Positions 25,888 to 37,019 are shown, numbered from the stretch's first letter. The stretch is 64,000 nt of DNA from Lactococcus paracarnosus (GCF_006770285.1 NZ_CP017195.1:434001-498000); one strand, 5' to 3'. Program-made: numbers and translations. The notes: generated by a model from the letters alone, not told the origin.

Positions 25888-27075
25888 ATGTCAGAGAAAA
25901 ACTTATTTACAAGTGAGAGTGTGTCAGAAGGGCATCCAGATAAGATTGCAGATCAAATTTCAGATGCGATTTTAGATGCAATCCTAACACAGGATCCAGA
26001 TGCACACGTTGCGGCAGAAACAGTTGTTTATACAGGATCTGTCCATGTATTTGGTGAAATTTCAACAACAGCTTATGTCAATATTGACGAAATTGTTAGG
26101 CAAACAATTAAAGAAATTGGCTATACTGATGCGAGTTTTGGCTTTGACTACAAGACAGTCGGTGTTCATCCGTCAATCGTTGAGCAATCAGCAGATATTG
26201 CACAAGGGGTCAATGAAGCGATTGAAGTCAGAGGTAATGACCAGCAAGATGCGCTTGATCTTATCGGAGCGGGTGACCAAGGCTTGATGTTTGGCTATGC
26301 CAACAAAGAGACTGCAGAGTATATGCCGCTTGCGATTTCGCTATCTCATCAATTAGTCAAAAGACTAGCAGATTTACGTAAATCAGGTGAGATTGCATAC
26401 CTTCGTCCAGATGCGAAAAGTCAAGTGACTGTTGAGTATGATGAAAATGATGTTGCCAAACGGATTGATACCATCGTGATCTCAACCCAACATGCACCAG
26501 AAGCGACTAACGAACAAATTCAAGCTGATGTGATCGACAAAGTGATTAAAGTTGTCATTCCTGCTGAGTTGTTAGATGAGCAAACCAAGTATTTTATCAA
26601 TCCAACAGGCCGTTTTGTTATTGGTGGTCCTCAAGGAGATTCTGGTTTGACTGGTCGTAAAATTATCGTGGATACTTATGGTGGGTATGCCCATCATGGT
26701 GGTGGTGCCTTTTCAGGTAAGGATGCAACGAAAGTTGACCGTTCTGCTTCTTATGCAGCGCGTTATATTGCAAAAAATATCGTGGCTGCGGGTCTCGCTG
26801 AAAAAGCTGAAATTCAACTAAGTTATGCAATAGGTGTTGCACAACCAATCTCGATTCATGTTGACACATTTGGTACTGGTAAAGTGTCAAATGAGTTACT
26901 AATTGGTGCAATCAGAGAAAACTTTGATCTTCGTCCAGCTGGTATCATCAAAATGCTTGATTTGAAACGGCCAATCTACCGTCAAACGGCTGCTTATGGG
27001 CATTTTGGTCGGACAGATGTCGAGTTACCATGGGAGAAACTAGATAAAGTAGAAATTTTAAGCGCGCTTTTGTGA
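25888..27075 (+). CDS. metK: S-adenosylmethionine synthetase
   Basis: Makes SAM from methionine and ATP. 395 residues, full length, with the [12 protein letters not shown] signature near residues 127-138, the P-loop-like GGGAFSGKD near residues 271-279 and SEGHPDK near residues 13-19. ATG 25888 is preceded by the riboswitch-controlled GTAGGGG. Feedback control by SAM is predicted through the SMK box. A long hairpin terminator follows. Confidence 0.98.
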   Translation: MSEKNLFTSESVSEGHPDKIADQISDAILDAILTQDPDAHVAAETVVYTGSVHVFGEISTTAYVNIDEIVRQTIKEIGYTDASFGFDYKTVGVHPSIVEQSADIAQGVNEAIEVRGNDQQDALDLIGAGDQGLMFGYANKETAEYMPLAISLSHQLVKRLADLRKSGEIAYLRPDAKSQVTVEYDENDVAKRIDTIVISTQHAPEATNEQIQADVIDKVIKVVIPAELLDEQTKYFINPTGRFVIGGPQGDSGLTGRKIIVDTYGGYAHHGGGAFSGKDATKVDRSASYAARYIAKNIVAAGLAEKAEIQLSYAIGVAQPISIHVDTFGTGKVSNELLIGAIRENFDLRPAGIIKMLDLKRPIYRQTAAYGHFGRTDVELPWEKLDKVEILSALL

Positions 27076-27097
27076 AAAACGTGATAATATGATATAA

Positions 27098-27140
27098 TTA
27101 ATTCGTGTGCATGGCTTTGGCTAATGTACACGAATTTTTT
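27098..27140 (+). terminator. Intrinsic terminator after metK
   Basis: AATTCGTGT (27100-27108) pairs with ACACGAATT (27128-27136) with additional inner pairing, followed by T6. Confidence 0.88.
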
Positions 27141-27443
27141 AAGTTTCCTTAAAAAGTATGATGAAAATAACCTATATCAAATATAAATAATAGAGAAGTT
27201 ATATCAAGTTGGTCAGTTAGATTAAGTTGCCAAATAGGTGGTATGTTTATTGTTTTGGACAGTAGACACATAGATAAATTTTGTGACGATTTCTACCTTA
27301 TCAGAAATGAGTTATATTAACAGAGTTTGGCCGGAGTTTGGCAAAAAAAGTAACTGGAAAAAGATATAAATTTTTGTATTTGCTATGATGTTCAAGTCGT
27401 TGCTTTTAGTGGAACTTGATAATAGAAAATAATGAGGAATACA
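27141..27443 (+). other. Leader/promoter region of rny
   Basis: No gene found. It holds an extended -10 TGCTATGAT (27381-27389), the only convincing promoter signal, and a short direct repeat GTTTGGC (27328-27345). The rny Shine-Dalgarno is GAGG at about 27434. Confidence 0.55.
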
Positions 27444-29042
27444 ATGACTGGAGCACTTATTGCTGGCATCATTGCCTTGTTGATTGGATTAGGAATTGGT
27501 TTTGTATTTCGGAATGTACAATTAAAAAGTGCCCAGGCGGATAGTCAGAGTCTAATTGAACAAGCTGAACGCAAAGCGAATGAGCTCACGAAACAGGCGA
27601 AAGTCGAGGCTGAAATTCTTAAGAAAGAAGCTGAAAATCTTGAAAAGGAAAAGATTTTAGCGTTAAAAGAAGCAGGTCAAAAACGTCGTGAGTCGATAGA
27701 AAATGAGTTTATAGAAACTCGGACAGAGTTAAAAGCATCAGAGAAACGTCTGAAACAGCGTGAAGAAATTCTTGATCGTAAGGATGATACGTTGACGCGT
27801 AAAGAACAATCTCTAGATTCAAAAGAAGAAAATCTATCAAACAAAACTAACACGCTCAGCAAGCGCGAAGAAGCATTATCGCAAATTGAAGCAGAAAAGG
27901 CCGCTGAACTAGCACGTATTGCAAGTTTAAGTCATGATGAAGCAAAAGAAATTATTTTAACCCAAACTAAAGGGTCATTATCGAAAGAAATGGCACAATT
28001 GATTCGGGCTAGTGAAGAAAAAGCAACAGCAGAAGCTGATAAAAAAGCAAAAAACATCATTACACTTGCTATGCAACGTGTATCAGGTGATTTTGTAAGC
28101 GAACAAACAGTCAGTGTTGTGACATTGCCAGACGATGGCATGAAAGGTCGGATTATCGGTCGTGAAGGTCGTAATATTCGAACGTTTGAAGCATTGACTG
28201 GGATTGATGTCATTATTGATGATACGCCTGAGGCAGTTATTTTATCTGGATTTGATCCCATCAGAAGAGAAATTGCACGATTGACTTTGGAACAATTAGT
28301 ACAAGATGGTCGTATTCATCCTGCGCGTATAGAGGAATTAGTCGAGAAAAATCGTAAAGATTTAGAACGTAAAATCAGAGAGTACGGCGAACAAGCAGCG
28401 TTTGAAGTAGGTGCACATACGCTTCATCCGGATCTGATGAAGATCATGGGACGTCTCCATTTTAGGACGTCTTACGGTCAAAATGTTCTGAATCACTCGA
28501 TCGAGGTTGCTAATCTTGCGGGAAATCTTGCCGGTGAGATGGGTGAAAATGTATCGCTTGCAAAACGTGCAGGGTTCTTGCATGATATTGGTAAAGCACT
28601 GGACCATGAAATCGAAGGTAGTCACGTTGAAATTGGAACTGAGTTAGCTAAGAAGTATAAGGAAAGCCCAGTTGTGATTAATGCCATTGCCAGCCATCAT
28701 GGTGATACAGAGCCTACAAATAATATCTCTATCCTAGTTGCAGCAGCAGATGCTTTGTCAGCTGCTCGACCTGGTGCACGTCGTGAGTCGATTGATAATT
28801 ATATCAAGAGATTGCAAAATCTGGAAGAAATTTCTAACGGATTTGAAGGCGTAGAAACGTCATTTGCCTTACAGGCTGGACGTGAAATTCGCGTTATGGT
28901 AAACCCGGCTAAATTATCAGATAATAAGATGACAGTGTTGGCGCATGATATCAAAGAAAAAATAGAAAATGATATGGACTATCCAGGAAATATCAAAGTG
29001 ACAGTGATACGTGAGACTCGTGTCATTGATTACGCAAAGTAA
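27444..29042 (+). CDS. rny: Ribonuclease Y
   Basis: Membrane-anchored endoribonuclease that starts bulk mRNA decay. 532 residues: an N-terminal transmembrane helix ([19 protein letters not shown], residues 4-22), a long coiled coil to about residue 190, a KH domain ([18 protein letters not shown] near residues 232-249), and an HD domain ([10 protein letters not shown] then [11 protein letters not shown] near residues 377-387). Start ATG 27444 has GAGG upstream; the in-frame ATG at 27432 would place that site inside the coding region. Terminators surround it, so it is monocistronic. Confidence 0.97.
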   Translation: MTGALIAGIIALLIGLGIGFVFRNVQLKSAQADSQSLIEQAERKANELTKQAKVEAEILKKEAENLEKEKILALKEAGQKRRESIENEFIETRTELKASEKRLKQREEILDRKDDTLTRKEQSLDSKEENLSNKTNTLSKREEALSQIEAEKAAELARIASLSHDEAKEIILTQTKGSLSKEMAQLIRASEEKATAEADKKAKNIITLAMQRVSGDFVSEQTVSVVTLPDDGMKGRIIGREGRNIRTFEALTGIDVIIDDTPEAVILSGFDPIRREIARLTLEQLVQDGRIHPARIEELVEKNRKDLERKIREYGEQAAFEVGAHTLHPDLMKIMGRLHFRTSYGQNVLNHSIEVANLAGNLAGEMGENVSLAKRAGFLHDIGKALDHEIEGSHVEIGTELAKKYKESPVVINAIASHHGDTEPTNNISILVAAADALSAARPGARRESIDNYIKRLQNLEEISNGFEGVETSFALQAGREIRVMVNPAKLSDNKMTVLAHDIKEKIENDMDYPGNIKVTVIRETRVIDYAK

Positions 29043-29054
29043 CTAAATAAATAA

Positions 29055-29095
29055 GAACTTGGCTTGATTAAGTGAATCAAGCCAAGTTTTTTTTA
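29055..29095 (+). terminator. Intrinsic terminator after rny
   Basis: AACTTGGCTTGAT pairs with ATCAAGCCAAGTT, 13 base pairs, then T8. Confidence 0.95.
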
Positions 29096-29250
29096 TTTAC
29101 TGATATTGTCGACTAAACTAGTTGTCCGATTACTGATTTTAAAAGAAGTCATAAAGATAACGGTTTAAATTAGTAACGCCTTAATTACTTTAGTCAAGCA
29201 GCTTTTCAAATGAAAGAAATTGTGTTAAAATAGGTAAAATAACTCATAAA

Positions 29251-29933
<683 letters not shown>

Positions 29934-30054
29934 GAGTATAGAGCAGTATCTTAGACACTTTTTAACTAGGAAATCTAAGGTGACTTATCGTATTGTTCAA
30001 TCATGTATTAAATATTAGAATTCAAGTTCTAAATAGTAAGAGGTAATAGAAAAT

Positions 30055-30459
30055 ATGATGTTAAAACCGTCAATCGATGTCTTGTTAGACAAAGTCGATT
30101 CAAAATATTCATTAGTTGTTTTAGAAGCAAAACGTGCACATGAGTTACGTGATGGTGAAGCTGCAACACAAGAATTTTCATCTGTAAAACCTACTTTGCA
30201 AGCCTTGGAAGAATTGGCAGAAGGTAACGTCACAATTCATCCAGCACCAGAAGCAAAACGGACTGCTTTGAAGGAAAAACGTGAGTTGGAACGACTACTC
30301 AAAATTGAAGAAGAACGTAAAATTAAAGAACAGATAGCAAAAGAACAAGCTGAAGAAGAAGCCAAACAACGCAAAGATAAAGTTGTTCCTCAAGCAGCTA
30401 AAGCACCAGTTGTAGAAACGGTAGAGGCACCTATTACTAAAGCTGTTGAAGGTGAGTAA
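30055..30459 (+). CDS. rpoZ: RNA polymerase omega subunit, with long acidic/basic tail
   Basis: Small core-associated subunit that helps assembly of RNA polymerase. The omega domain is in residues 1-~65: [27 protein letters not shown], then [15 protein letters not shown]. It is followed by a Glu/Lys-rich helical tail and an Ala/Pro/Val-rich end, giving 134 residues, longer than the 70-110 common in the family. ATG 30055 or 30058 can be used; AAGAGG lies upstream. It follows gmk after 121 bases and ends at a terminator, separate from priA. Confidence 0.93.
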   Translation: MMLKPSIDVLLDKVDSKYSLVVLEAKRAHELRDGEAATQEFSSVKPTLQALEELAEGNVTIHPAPEAKRTALKEKRELERLLKIEEERKIKEQIAKEQAEEEAKQRKDKVVPQAAKAPVVETVEAPITKAVEGE

Positions 30460-30462
30460 ATA

Positions 30463-30487
30463 AAAAACTGCTTAGGCAGTTTTTTTG
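30463..30487 (+). terminator. Intrinsic terminator after rpoZ
   Basis: AAAAACTGC, TTAG loop, GCAGTTTTTTT. Confidence 0.93.
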
Positions 30488-30668
30488 TCTGAATTTTGTT
30501 AATTCTGATTTCATTGTGTTTATTGCTACGCATCTTATTTTTATTTGATAAGCTTTTTATGTAAACTAACTATAAGGAGAGTGGCAAGGAAACTTGTCTG
30601 ATTATATTGCAAGTACAAGTGTTTTAAAGACTAAGGTACTAACTTGCTAGGATAGAAAGAGAGCTGTG

Positions 30669-33065
30669 ATGTGTTATCAAATCGCCAAGATTATTATTGA
30701 TGTGCCAACTATGCAGACAGATAAGCCTTTTTCTTATCTGATACCTGAGGAGTTGAAACAATTAGTATCAGTTGGTATGCGGGTCCATGTGCCTTTCGGC
30801 CGTGGTAATCGACTCATGCAAGGATTTATTGTTGGGCTATCAGCTGCATCAAATTTAACTGAGTTGTCTGACGTAGCTGAATTAAAGGCAATTGCCGAAG
30901 TGTTGGATTTTGAACCCGTGCTCAACAGCGAACAGCTTGCTCTAGCAGATGATATGCGACAAACGGTTTTCTCCTATAAAATTTCTATACTCAAAGCTAT
31001 GCTGCCTAATCTACTTAATTCTTCTTATGATAAGGTACTGACAACAGCAGATTCAGAAGTAGCTAAAACCTATTTTGTTACTAAAAGGGAGATTCATTTT
31101 TCAAGCTTAGATACTAAAGAACAGGCTGTTATGATGAAACTGCACCGAGAAGGTCGTATCAATATGCGGTACGTTGCGCAGTCTAAAGCACGTATCAAAA
31201 CCGAAAAGCGCGTGTCATTAGTTGATAAGCTTGCCTTGATGAACTTGGCGATCACATCGCGTGCGACAAAGCGTTTAGCTATGAAGGCGTTTCTAGAAAC
31301 GCAGCCTGAAGAAACGATCTGGACTTATTCAGAATTGCTTGTGACATTCTCGCGGGACGTCGTGACATTTTTCGTATCCCAAGGAATTTTACGACTTACA
31401 GAAGTGGAAGTGTCACGCTCCCAAAGTTACTTTGATCAGGTGACACCAGATGAAAAGAAGCAACTAAATGCAGAACAAAATCGTGCATATGAGGCGATTG
31501 TTCAAGCTAAAGGTGGCACATTTTTATTAGAAGGTGTTACTGGCTCTGGTAAAACAGAGGTTTACCTACAAGTGATTGCCCATGCACTTGCACAAGGAAA
31601 AACAGCGATTATGTTAGTACCAGAAATATCATTAACACCGCTGATGACAAATCGCTTTATCGCTAGATTCGGAGATCGTGTTGCGATTATGCATTCAGGA
31701 TTATCGGATGGCGAAAAGTATGATGAATGGCGGAAGATAGTATCTGGTAATGCAAAAGTTGTTGTTGGTGCACGATCAGCAATTTTTGTACCACTAAAAA
31801 ATATTGGCACGATTATTATTGATGAGGAACATGAAACGAGTTATAAACAAGATAGTAATCCTCGCTATCATGCAAGAGATGTTGCGGTTTGGCGTGCAAC
31901 CTATCATCAAGCAACTTTAGTTTTAGGGTCAGCAACACCAAGCCTAGAAACACGAGCACGTGCACAAAAAGAAGTCTATCAGTTACTTCGTCTGACCCAT
32001 CGTGCTAATGCGCAGGCTAAGATTCCTGAAGTGCGTATTTTGGATATGCGCACGCATCTAAACGATCAGTCAGCCTCTTTCTCGAAAGTGCTATTAGATA
32101 AAATTTCGGAAAAAATAGCTAGACAGGAACAAGTTGTTTTGATGCTTAATCGACGGGGGTATTCCTCGTTTATTATGTGTCGGGACTGTGGCTATGTACC
32201 TGATTGTCCGAATTGTGATATCTCCTTAACACTGCATATGGATACTAAGACGCTAAATTGTCATTATTGTGGACATACAGCGTCGATACCTTATGTTTGT
32301 CCAAATTGTCAAAGTAAGCAAATTCGCTATTACGGCAGTGGAACGCAAAAAGTGGAAGAAGAACTACTGGATTTGATTCCTGGTGCCCGTGTTTTAAGAA
32401 TGGATGTAGATACAACAAAGAAAAAAGGTGCACATGAGCAGATTCTTTCTCGGTTTGGTGCAGGAGAAGCAGACGTACTGCTAGGGACACAGATGATCGC
32501 TAAGGGACTTGATTTTCCTAATGTTACCTTGGTGGGTGTCATTAATGCGGACACAGCGCTCAATCTGCCTGATTTTAGATCATCAGAACGCACCTTCCAG
32601 CTATTAACGCAGGTGGCCGGTCGTGCTGGCCGCGCAGAAAAAGCAGGAGAAGTTCTGATTCAGACCTTTAACCCAGATCACTATGCGATTAAGCTTTCGC
32701 AAACCCATGATTATGAGGGATTTTATCAGCATGAGATGGCATTTAGACGGCAACTCAATTATCCACCTTACTTTTATACGGTGCAACTGGTTGTTTCACA
32801 TCAACTTGAAGAGGAAGCAGTAAAAGCATCATATGAAATCATGTCGCTTTTAACAGCGCAACTCACGGAGCATGCTCGGATTTTAGGGCCAATCCCTAAG
32901 CCGATTGCTAGAACCCATAATTTATATCATTATCAACTCTTGATTAAATATAGGTTTGAACCAAATTTGGTGCAAGTGCTGAACTCAGTTTTAGAGATGA
33001 CGCAAGATCATGCACATAAAAAATTACGGATCATCATCGATAACGAACCACAAAATTTCATGTAA
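30669..33065 (+). CDS. priA: Primosomal replication protein N' (PriA helicase)
   Basis: 3'-to-5' helicase that reloads the replisome at stalled forks. About 798 residues: an N-terminal 3'-BD domain, Walker A GVTGSGKTEVY (near 31540-31570), DEEHETSY (Walker B, near 31823), and eight zinc-binding cysteines (CRDCGYVPDCPNC, then CHYCGH...CPNCQS). The motif RGQ-like AGRAGRA is near 32620. ATG 30669 follows GAAAGAGAG; a GTG one codon earlier is possible. In streptococci fmt follows; here a terminator and rlmB follow instead. Confidence 0.97.
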   Translation: MCYQIAKIIIDVPTMQTDKPFSYLIPEELKQLVSVGMRVHVPFGRGNRLMQGFIVGLSAASNLTELSDVAELKAIAEVLDFEPVLNSEQLALADDMRQTVFSYKISILKAMLPNLLNSSYDKVLTTADSEVAKTYFVTKREIHFSSLDTKEQAVMMKLHREGRINMRYVAQSKARIKTEKRVSLVDKLALMNLAITSRATKRLAMKAFLETQPEETIWTYSELLVTFSRDVVTFFVSQGILRLTEVEVSRSQSYFDQVTPDEKKQLNAEQNRAYEAIVQAKGGTFLLEGVTGSGKTEVYLQVIAHALAQGKTAIMLVPEISLTPLMTNRFIARFGDRVAIMHSGLSDGEKYDEWRKIVSGNAKVVVGARSAIFVPLKNIGTIIIDEEHETSYKQDSNPRYHARDVAVWRATYHQATLVLGSATPSLETRARAQKEVYQLLRLTHRANAQAKIPEVRILDMRTHLNDQSASFSKVLLDKISEKIARQEQVVLMLNRRGYSSFIMCRDCGYVPDCPNCDISLTLHMDTKTLNCHYCGHTASIPYVCPNCQSKQIRYYGSGTQKVEEELLDLIPGARVLRMDVDTTKKKGAHEQILSRFGAGEADVLLGTQMIAKGLDFPNVTLVGVINADTALNLPDFRSSERTFQLLTQVAGRAGRAEKAGEVLIQTFNPDHYAIKLSQTHDYEGFYQHEMAFRRQLNYPPYFYTVQLVVSHQLEEEAVKASYEIMSLLTAQLTEHARILGPIPKPIARTHNLYHYQLLIKYRFEPNLVQVLNSVLEMTQDHAHKKLRIIIDNEPQNFM

Positions 33066-33093
33066 AAAGCCGTCAGTAGATGGCTTTTTTTGC
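33064..33093 (+). terminator. Intrinsic terminator after priA
   Basis: AAAAAGCC pairs with GGCTTTTT and a T run. Confidence 0.9.
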
Positions 33094-33199
33094 AAAGCAA
33101 AGTCATGCGCTTATCAACCATGCATCAAGCGAAGTGATAATGAAGTGGCCTAATATTTGATGATTGGCATTGCGTTAATTTCTTTGTCTCGTAAAATTT

Positions 33200-33214
33200 T
33201 GCTATAATAAGACT
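33200..33214 (+). promoter_or_regulatory. Extended -10 promoter, leaderless geometry (rlmB)
   Basis: TGC then TATAAT (33203-33208), AAGACT, then ATG at 33215. The predicted +1 coincides with the A of the start codon. Confidence 0.7.
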
Positions 33215-34000
33215 ATGAAAAAAAATCACGAAAAAAATAATCAAGTTAACCAAGACAACCAGCATGACATAGCGCCAGCTAATGATACAGTTTATGGTGT
33301 ACATGCTGTTACAGATTCTCTTACGGAAAACCTAGGGAACAAATTATATATCCAAGATGATATACGCGGTAAAAATGTTGACAAGTTAAAAGAACTGGCT
33401 AGCGAAAAAAAAGTTGGTATTTCTTTTGTAAGTAAGGACAAATTAAAGGAAATGTCTGATGGGGGTGTACATCAAGGGTTCGTACTGAAAACAAGCGCTT
33501 ACGCCTATAAAGAATTGTCGGATTTACTAACAATTACTCAGGAGCTTGACAATCCACTGTTAATCATTATCGATGGCTTAACTGATCCGCATAATCTTGG
33601 TAGTATCCTAAGAACTGCTGATGCGACTGGTGTTTCAGGGATAATCATTCCTAAGCATCGTTCAGTTGGGGTGACACCAGTTGTCGTCAAAACGTCAACT
33701 GGTGCAGTGAATCATATGCCGATTGCGCGTGTAACGAACCTTTCTCAGACCCTAGATAAATTAAAGGCTGCAGGATTTTGGATTTTTGGCACCGATATGA
33801 ATGGGACACCACATCATAACTGGCAAACGCAAGGTAAGCTTGCCTTGATCATTGGTGCTGAAGGTGCGGGCATCACACCAAATATAAAAAAACAAGTAGA
33901 CGAAATGATTACAATCCCTATGGTTGGTCATGTGCAGAGTTTAAATGCCGGTGTTGCTGCGGGTATTCTCATGTATGAGTGGGCTCGAAATTTTAAATAA
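33215..34000 (+). CDS. rlmB: 23S rRNA 2'-O-methyltransferase RlmB / TrmH-family
   Basis: SpoU-class (SPOUT knot) methyltransferase, probably modifying G2251 of 23S rRNA. 261 residues: an Asn/Gln/His-rich N-terminal extension of about 25 residues, the substrate-binding domain (YGVHAVTDSL), then the knot motifs DGLTDPHNLGSILRTADATG, IIGAEGAGI and PMVGHVQSLNAGVAAGIL. The ATG at 33215 is directly at the predicted transcription start with no Shine-Dalgarno. It is first in an operon with yacP and degV. Confidence 0.95.
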   Translation: MKKNHEKNNQVNQDNQHDIAPANDTVYGVHAVTDSLTENLGNKLYIQDDIRGKNVDKLKELASEKKVGISFVSKDKLKEMSDGGVHQGFVLKTSAYAYKELSDLLTITQELDNPLLIIIDGLTDPHNLGSILRTADATGVSGIIIPKHRSVGVTPVVVKTSTGAVNHMPIARVTNLSQTLDKLKAAGFWIFGTDMNGTPHHNWQTQGKLALIIGAEGAGITPNIKKQVDEMITIPMVGHVQSLNAGVAAGILMYEWARNFK

Positions 34001-34017
34001 GTCAGAAGTGGTTAGCT

Positions 34018-34539
34018 ATGAAAAAACAACTTTTAATTGTTGACGGATATAATATGATTGGCGCGTGGACAGAAACCCATCGCCTTTTTCAAGATAATCA
34101 ACTAGAGCAAGCGAGAGATATTTTACTATCAAAGTTATCAAATTATGCGGGATTTGAAGGTATCGAAGTGATTTGCGTCTTTGATGCGCAACATGTTCCT
34201 GGTGTGGCAAGTAAGTTTACAGTTGACAATGTCCTGGTTGTATTCACGGAAGAAGATGAAACGGCAGATACGTATATTGAGAAACTTGCTGGAGAATGTC
34301 AGAATGTTTTGACGACGGTGTATGTAGCAACAAGTGACCTAGCGGAACAATGGGTTATTTTTTCTCAAGGTGCGATGCGTGTATCTGCAAGAGAACTCGA
34401 AGAACGTGTCAACCTTAGAAAACAAGATTTGACAAGACACAACAAGACACTGACCATGAAAAAGCCAAGAACATCATGGGATGACACACAATTAACAGAT
34501 CTTAAAGCGTTACTATTTAAGCTAGGAGAACATGATTAG
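34018..34539 (+). CDS. YacP-family NYN-domain ribonuclease-like protein (Rae1)
   Basis: 173-residue PIN-like/NYN-fold protein, related to Bacillus subtilis Rae1, a ribosome-associated endonuclease. The catalytic-type LLIVDGYNMIGAW is near residues 5-17, and EDETADTYIEKL carries the second acidic cluster. It lies 17 bases after rlmB, the common rlmB-yacP pairing, and overlaps the open frame of the next gene. AGTGGTTAG is upstream of ATG 34018. Confidence 0.92.
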   Translation: MKKQLLIVDGYNMIGAWTETHRLFQDNQLEQARDILLSKLSNYAGFEGIEVICVFDAQHVPGVASKFTVDNVLVVFTEEDETADTYIEKLAGECQNVLTTVYVATSDLAEQWVIFSQGAMRVSARELEERVNLRKQDLTRHNKTLTMKKPRTSWDDTQLTDLKALLFKLGEHD

Positions 34540-34570
34540 TATGTTGTCCGTACATCAAAAGGGAGGGAAC

Positions 34571-35440
34571 ATGACTTATAAAATTGTAACGGATTCAACG
34601 ACAGATTTATCAGAAGCATATGCAAAGGCACATGATATCATCATGCTGGGCTTAACAGTTACGATAGCGGATATCACCTATGAAACGGTCGGACCGAATC
34701 GATTGGCAAGTGATTTTTTATTGTCAAAAATGGCTGAAGGCGCAACCCCTGTCACCTCCCAGATTAATGTTGGGCAGTTTTTAGCAGCCTTTAAATCAGT
34801 AGTCTTGGCAGGAGATGAGGTGCTCTATATTGGCTTTTCTTCTGGTCTTTCAGGGACAGTCCAAAGTGCTAAAATGACCAAAGAGATGCTCTTAGACGAG
34901 ATACCTACAGCAAAAATTACAATTTTTGACACCTTAGCTGCGGCGTCAGGAGAAGGGTATTTAGTTAGAGAAGCCGTTAAACTACGTGATCAGGGGAAAT
35001 TAATTACAGACCTAGTTAAGAGCCTAAGGGACATATCTCCCCGTTTACGTAGCTGGGTAATGGCAGATGATTTGTTTCATTTGGCTAGAGGAGGCAGAAT
35101 TTCAAGAACAGCCGCAACGGTTGGGACAATAGTGAATATTAAGCCGATTATTGATGTTGATCCAGAAGGTAAGTTACGCCAAGTTGGCAAGATTAGAGGT
35201 AAGAAAAAAGCGATCAATTTATTGATAGAAAAGACACTTGATGGACTTGATGACCAGTTTCCACAAGTATTAATTGGATATTCAGGAAGTTCAGATGTTG
35301 CAGCATCAGTCAAGGCAACCTTATTGACATCAAAGCTAGTGCAGGAAGTTATCTTGACACCACTTGGACCAACCATTGCAACGCATACTGGGATAGGAAC
35401 ACTTGCTGTTTTTTCCATAGGGAAAACAAAGCGTGTCTAA
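34571..35440 (+). CDS. DegV-family fatty-acid-binding protein
   Basis: 289 residues of the DegV fold, which in streptococci and staphylococci includes the FakB proteins that bind fatty acids for phosphorylation by FakA. Typical segments are KIVTDSTTDL near the start, TSQINVGQF, YIGFSSGLSGTVQSA and the C-terminal GPTIATHTGIGTLAVF. Start ATG 34571 has AAGGGAGG upstream; earlier in-frame codons from 34532 lack a site. A terminator follows at 35460. Confidence 0.94.
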   Translation: MTYKIVTDSTTDLSEAYAKAHDIIMLGLTVTIADITYETVGPNRLASDFLLSKMAEGATPVTSQINVGQFLAAFKSVVLAGDEVLYIGFSSGLSGTVQSAKMTKEMLLDEIPTAKITIFDTLAAASGEGYLVREAVKLRDQGKLITDLVKSLRDISPRLRSWVMADDLFHLARGGRISRTAATVGTIVNIKPIIDVDPEGKLRQVGKIRGKKKAINLLIEKTLDGLDDQFPQVLIGYSGSSDVAASVKATLLTSKLVQEVILTPLGPTIATHTGIGTLAVFSIGKTKRV

Positions 35441-35459
35441 AAAGTGATTAATAAATTAT

Positions 35460-35500
35460 AGAAATCACAGTAAATATCTTGTTTTGCTGTGATTTTGTGT
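35460..35500 (+). terminator. Intrinsic terminator after degV
   Basis: AAATCACAG pairs with CTGTGATTT, followed by TGTGTT. Confidence 0.75.
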
Positions 35501-35598
35501 TAAAATGAAAAAGAGTGTTTATGCTGATGGTCAGTGTGATGACTTTTTATACAATTAAACTTTAAAATGATGAATAGATAATGGAAGGAGTCGCTTTA

Positions 35599-36969
35599 AT
35601 GGCCAAAAGTGGACTTTATACGGGACTTGATATTGGAACTAGCACGATCAAAGTGCTGGTTGCTGAATATGTCTCTGGTGAAATGAATATAATTGGTGTC
35701 GGAAATGCAAAATCTGACGGATTGAAAAATGGAACAATTGTTGATATTGAGAAGGTATCTCAAGCAATTCGGAAAGCTGTAAATGCAGCAGAAGAGCGTG
35801 CTGGTATCCAAATCAAAGGATTGAATGTAGCTGTCCCAGCTAATCGCCTTGAAGTTGATGCCTGTCAAGGTATGGTAACAATCAACAGTGAAACAAAAGA
35901 AGTTGTTGAAAGTGATATTAGTCAAGTTGTTTCTAGTGCCCTTATGCGAGGCATGATGCCAGAACGTGAAATCATTGCAGTTGAACCTAAAGAGTTTACT
36001 GTAGATGGTTTCTCTGGTATTTCAGATCCAAGAGGCATGTTTGGCGTTCGTCTAGAGATGAAAGGACTTGTTTATACTGGTCCTAAAACGTTAGTACATA
36101 ATATTCGCCGTGCAGTTGAACGTGCAGGCTTGATAGTTGATAATATTGTCATTGCACCGTTAGCAATAGCCCACCACGTCTTAAATGAAGGTGAACGTGA
36201 ATTCGGGACAGTTGTTATCGATCTTGGTGCTGGTCAAACGACAGTGCTTGCAATTCGAGATCAAGAACTTCAGTTTGCACATATTATACCTGAGGGTGGA
36301 GATTATATCACTAAGGATATTTCTACAGTCTTAAATACGTCACTTGATCAAGCAGATAGTTTAAAATTAAATTACGGAGAAGCGTCAACTGCTCGTGCAA
36401 GTAAAGATGAGAAATTTCCAGTATCAGTTGTTGGCCATACAGAACCTCTTGAAATTACAGAATATTATCTTTCTGAAATTGTAGAAGCACGGTTAACCCA
36501 AATATTTTCTCGTGTACGTCAAGATTTGGAACGGTCTCGTGGGCTAAACTTACCAGGAGGCATTGTCCTACTAGGTGGTGCTGCCGCGATGCCAGGTGTT
36601 ACTGAATTGGCTAGTGAAATTATTGGTGCAAACGTCAGATTATATGTACCAAATGAGATGGGACTTCGTAACCCAACATTTGCTCAAGTGATTTCGATAG
36701 TGGATTATGTTGGTAGTCGTTCTGAAATTCAGAATTTAGTGACACTAGCATCAGCTGGGAATGAGATATTTAGTGAACCAGTTATTGATACTCATACAGC
36801 ATACCGTGAACCGGTTGTGTCATTCTCAGAAAATAACTTTGTACAAACAACAGATGAGACAAGTTATGTAGCACCAATGTCACAATCAAATGTACCCACA
36901 CAAGTTAAAGAACCTAAAGAAGGTCTTGTGGATAAGGTTCGAAACCTTTTCGGCAGTATGTTTGATTGA
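35599..36969 (+). CDS. ftsA: Cell division protein FtsA
   Basis: Actin-like membrane tether of the Z ring. 456 residues. It has phosphate 1 GLDIGTSTIKVLV, phosphate 2 VVIDLGAGQTTVL, GIVLLGGAAAMPGV, and a C-terminal amphipathic helix VDKVRNLFGSMF after a flexible linker. ATG 35599 has AAGGAG at 8 bases; the ATG at 35581 overlaps that site. It starts the division cluster. A hairpin and possible promoter separate it from ftsZ. Confidence 0.97.
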   Translation: MAKSGLYTGLDIGTSTIKVLVAEYVSGEMNIIGVGNAKSDGLKNGTIVDIEKVSQAIRKAVNAAEERAGIQIKGLNVAVPANRLEVDACQGMVTINSETKEVVESDISQVVSSALMRGMMPEREIIAVEPKEFTVDGFSGISDPRGMFGVRLEMKGLVYTGPKTLVHNIRRAVERAGLIVDNIVIAPLAIAHHVLNEGEREFGTVVIDLGAGQTTVLAIRDQELQFAHIIPEGGDYITKDISTVLNTSLDQADSLKLNYGEASTARASKDEKFPVSVVGHTEPLEITEYYLSEIVEARLTQIFSRVRQDLERSRGLNLPGGIVLLGGAAAMPGVTELASEIIGANVRLYVPNEMGLRNPTFAQVISIVDYVGSRSEIQNLVTLASAGNEIFSEPVIDTHTAYREPVVSFSENNFVQTTDETSYVAPMSQSNVPTQVKEPKEGLVDKVRNLFGSMFD

Positions 36970-36974
36970 TTAGC

Positions 36975-37019
36975 TATAATCAAATTAAGGTGAGACAACT
37001 TTAAAAAGTAGTTGGCTCA
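36975..37019 (+). promoter_or_regulatory. ftsA-ftsZ spacer: -10 element and hairpin
   Basis: TATAAT at 36975-36980, then TGAGACAACT...AGTTGGCTCA (36991-37019) forms an 8-9 bp hairpin followed by a T/G-rich stretch. It may be a weak terminator or an mRNA processing or stability structure that raises ftsZ over ftsA. Confidence 0.5.

Noticed and set aside
27090-27105. TGATATAAT between metK and its terminator, as a promoter for a tiny RNA
   Set aside because: The predicted start is inside the terminator stem, leaving about 30 bases; most likely a chance match in AT-rich DNA.
33066-33214. Expected fmt gene after priA
   Set aside because: Only a terminator and a promoter are present; the absence reflects gene order differing from streptococci and is not evidence of loss from the genome.
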